Source of the DNA: Streptomyces sp. L2
GTDB taxonomy: Bacteria; Actinomycetota; Actinomycetes; Streptomycetales; Streptomycetaceae
Length of the DNA: 64,000 nt
Reading direction: 5' to 3'
Assembly (NCBI RefSeq): GCF_004124325.1
Contig: NZ_QBDT01000001.1
Span: 4,774,001 to 4,838,000, forward strand
Below, piece after piece: positions 63,306 to 64,000 of the stretch (position 1 is its first letter; every line of letters starts with the position of its first letter). Both the position numbers and the translations under genes were made by a program. Under the pieces are notes generated by a model. It saw only the letters and a program-made list of their open reading frames with translations. It did not search any database and was not told the DNA's origin.

Positions 63306-64000
63306 GTGGCTGCAGATCTGTCGCAGATCGTGAAGGCGTACGACGTGCGCGGAGTGGTCCCGGACCAGTGGGACGAGTCACTGGCCGCACTCTTCGGAGC
63401 CGCCTTCGCGCAGGTGACCGGAGCGGCGGCGATCGTCGTCGGCCACGACATGCGGCCCTCCTCGCCCGGCCTGACCCGCGCCTTCGCGCGCGGCGCGGCG
63501 GAGCGGGGCGTCGACGTCACCGAGATCGGCCTCTGCTCGACCGACCAGCTCTACTACGCGTCGGGCGCGCTGAACCTCCCGGGCGCCATGTTCACCGCCT
63601 CCCACAACCCCGCCCGGTACAACGGCATCAAGATGTGCCGCGCCGGCGCGGCCCCCGTCGGCCAGGACACCGGCCTCGCCGAGATCCGCGAACTGGTCGA
63701 GGGCTGGCTGGAGTCGGGCGCCCCCGAGCCGGCCGCGGAACCCGGAACGCTCACCACCCGCGAGACGTTGAACGACTACGCGGAGCACCTCCGCTCCCTC
63801 GTCGACCTGACGTCCGTCCGCCCCCTGAAGGTCGTGGTCGACGCGGGCAACGGCATGGGCGGCCACACGGTGCCCACGGTCTTCGTCGGCCTGCCCCTGA
63901 CCCTCGTCCCGATGTACTTCGAACTGGACGGCACCTTCCCCAACCACGAGGCCAACCCGCTGGACCCGGCCAACCTCGTCGACCTGCAGAAGCGGGTTCC
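63306..64000 (+). CDS. Phosphomannomutase/phosphoglucomutase, 3' end outside window
   Basis: The first 231 codons of an alpha-D-phosphohexomutase that interconverts mannose-6-P/mannose-1-P. The phosphoserine is S99 in MFTASHNPARYNG; KAYDVRG lies at 10-16; VDAGNGMGG is in domain II. GTG 63306 has AGGAGGG six bases upstream. It makes the substrate of the pyrophosphorylase at 50040. Homologue in mycobacteria: pmmA (Rv3257c). Confidence 0.93.
   Translation, partial: MAADLSQIVKAYDVRGVVPDQWDESLAALFGAAFAQVTGAAAIVVGHDMRPSSPGLTRAFARGAAERGVDVTEIGLCSTDQLYYASGALNLPGAMFTASHNPARYNGIKMCRAGAAPVGQDTGLAEIRELVEGWLESGAPEPAAEPGTLTTRETLNDYAEHLRSLVDLTSVRPLKVVVDAGNGMGGHTVPTVFVGLPLTLVPMYFELDGTFPNHEANPLDPANLVDLQKRV

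Overview
The window is chromosomal DNA of a Streptomyces, or a very close relative. GC content is very high, GTG starts and 4-base GTGA/ATGA stop-start overlaps are common, and the marker set is typical: an 87-residue WhiB of the sporulation type, a SigB-like sigma factor with partner-switch regulators, short dispersed GC-rich repeats, and sortase-type surface proteins. I find no rRNA, tRNA, insertion sequence, prophage or CRISPR. The species cannot be fixed from the sequence alone.

Layout. 0-5.5 kb: partial thiolase, exported SGNH hydrolase, cystathionine beta-synthase, a small membrane protein, an RpiR/MurR-type regulator and a membrane protein. 5.5-8 kb: four minus-strand genes, three Roadblock/LC7 proteins and one large repeat-containing protein. 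8.1-15.2 kb: a type III PLP decarboxylase divergent from a histidine-utilisation operon (hutU, an M20 amidohydrolase, hutF, hutI). 15.3-17.7 kb: sigma factor facing a STAS antagonist and an HATPase anti-sigma factor. 17.9-22 kb: a four-gene cell-surface locus with two sortase-signal proteins. 22-27 kb: POT peptide transporter, OmpR/HK two-component system, GtrA protein.

27-31 kb: purK-purE coupled to an M19 dipeptidase, followed by a second M19 homologue that has lost its metal ligands. 31-36.5 kb: two VOC proteins, a CGNR protein, UDP-glucose dehydrogenase, acyl-CoA dehydrogenase, a GT2 glycosyltransferase. 36.6-47 kb: five LytR-CpsA-Psr (LCP) genes with a thioesterase and two methyltransferases among them. 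47-51.7 kb: a six-unit tandem array, a TIGR03089 protein, an exported PGRP/amidase, a sugar-nucleotide pyrophosphorylase and a second four-unit array. 51.7-64 kb: DNA glycosylase, fbiB-fbiA (coenzyme F420), cysteine dioxygenase, whiB, a 1243-residue membrane glycosyltransferase, a DUF5719 exported protein, a DUF1025 protein, a DUF3499 protein and the start of a phosphomannomutase.

How the genes fit together. From about 26 kb to the end, much of the gene content matches the conserved actinobacterial block known in Mycobacterium tuberculosis around Rv3256c-Rv3277 (purE/purK, fadE25, LCP, TIGR03089 protein, manB, fbiA/fbiB, whiB2, pmmA). It combines envelope glycopolymer assembly, precursor sugar supply, F420 synthesis and a division regulator. 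The most unusual items are the surface-protein locus, the metal-ligand-less dipeptidase homologue, the Roadblock cluster without GTPase or kinase, the hut operon in which an M20 enzyme stands where HutG would be expected, and the two tandem arrays that share one core.
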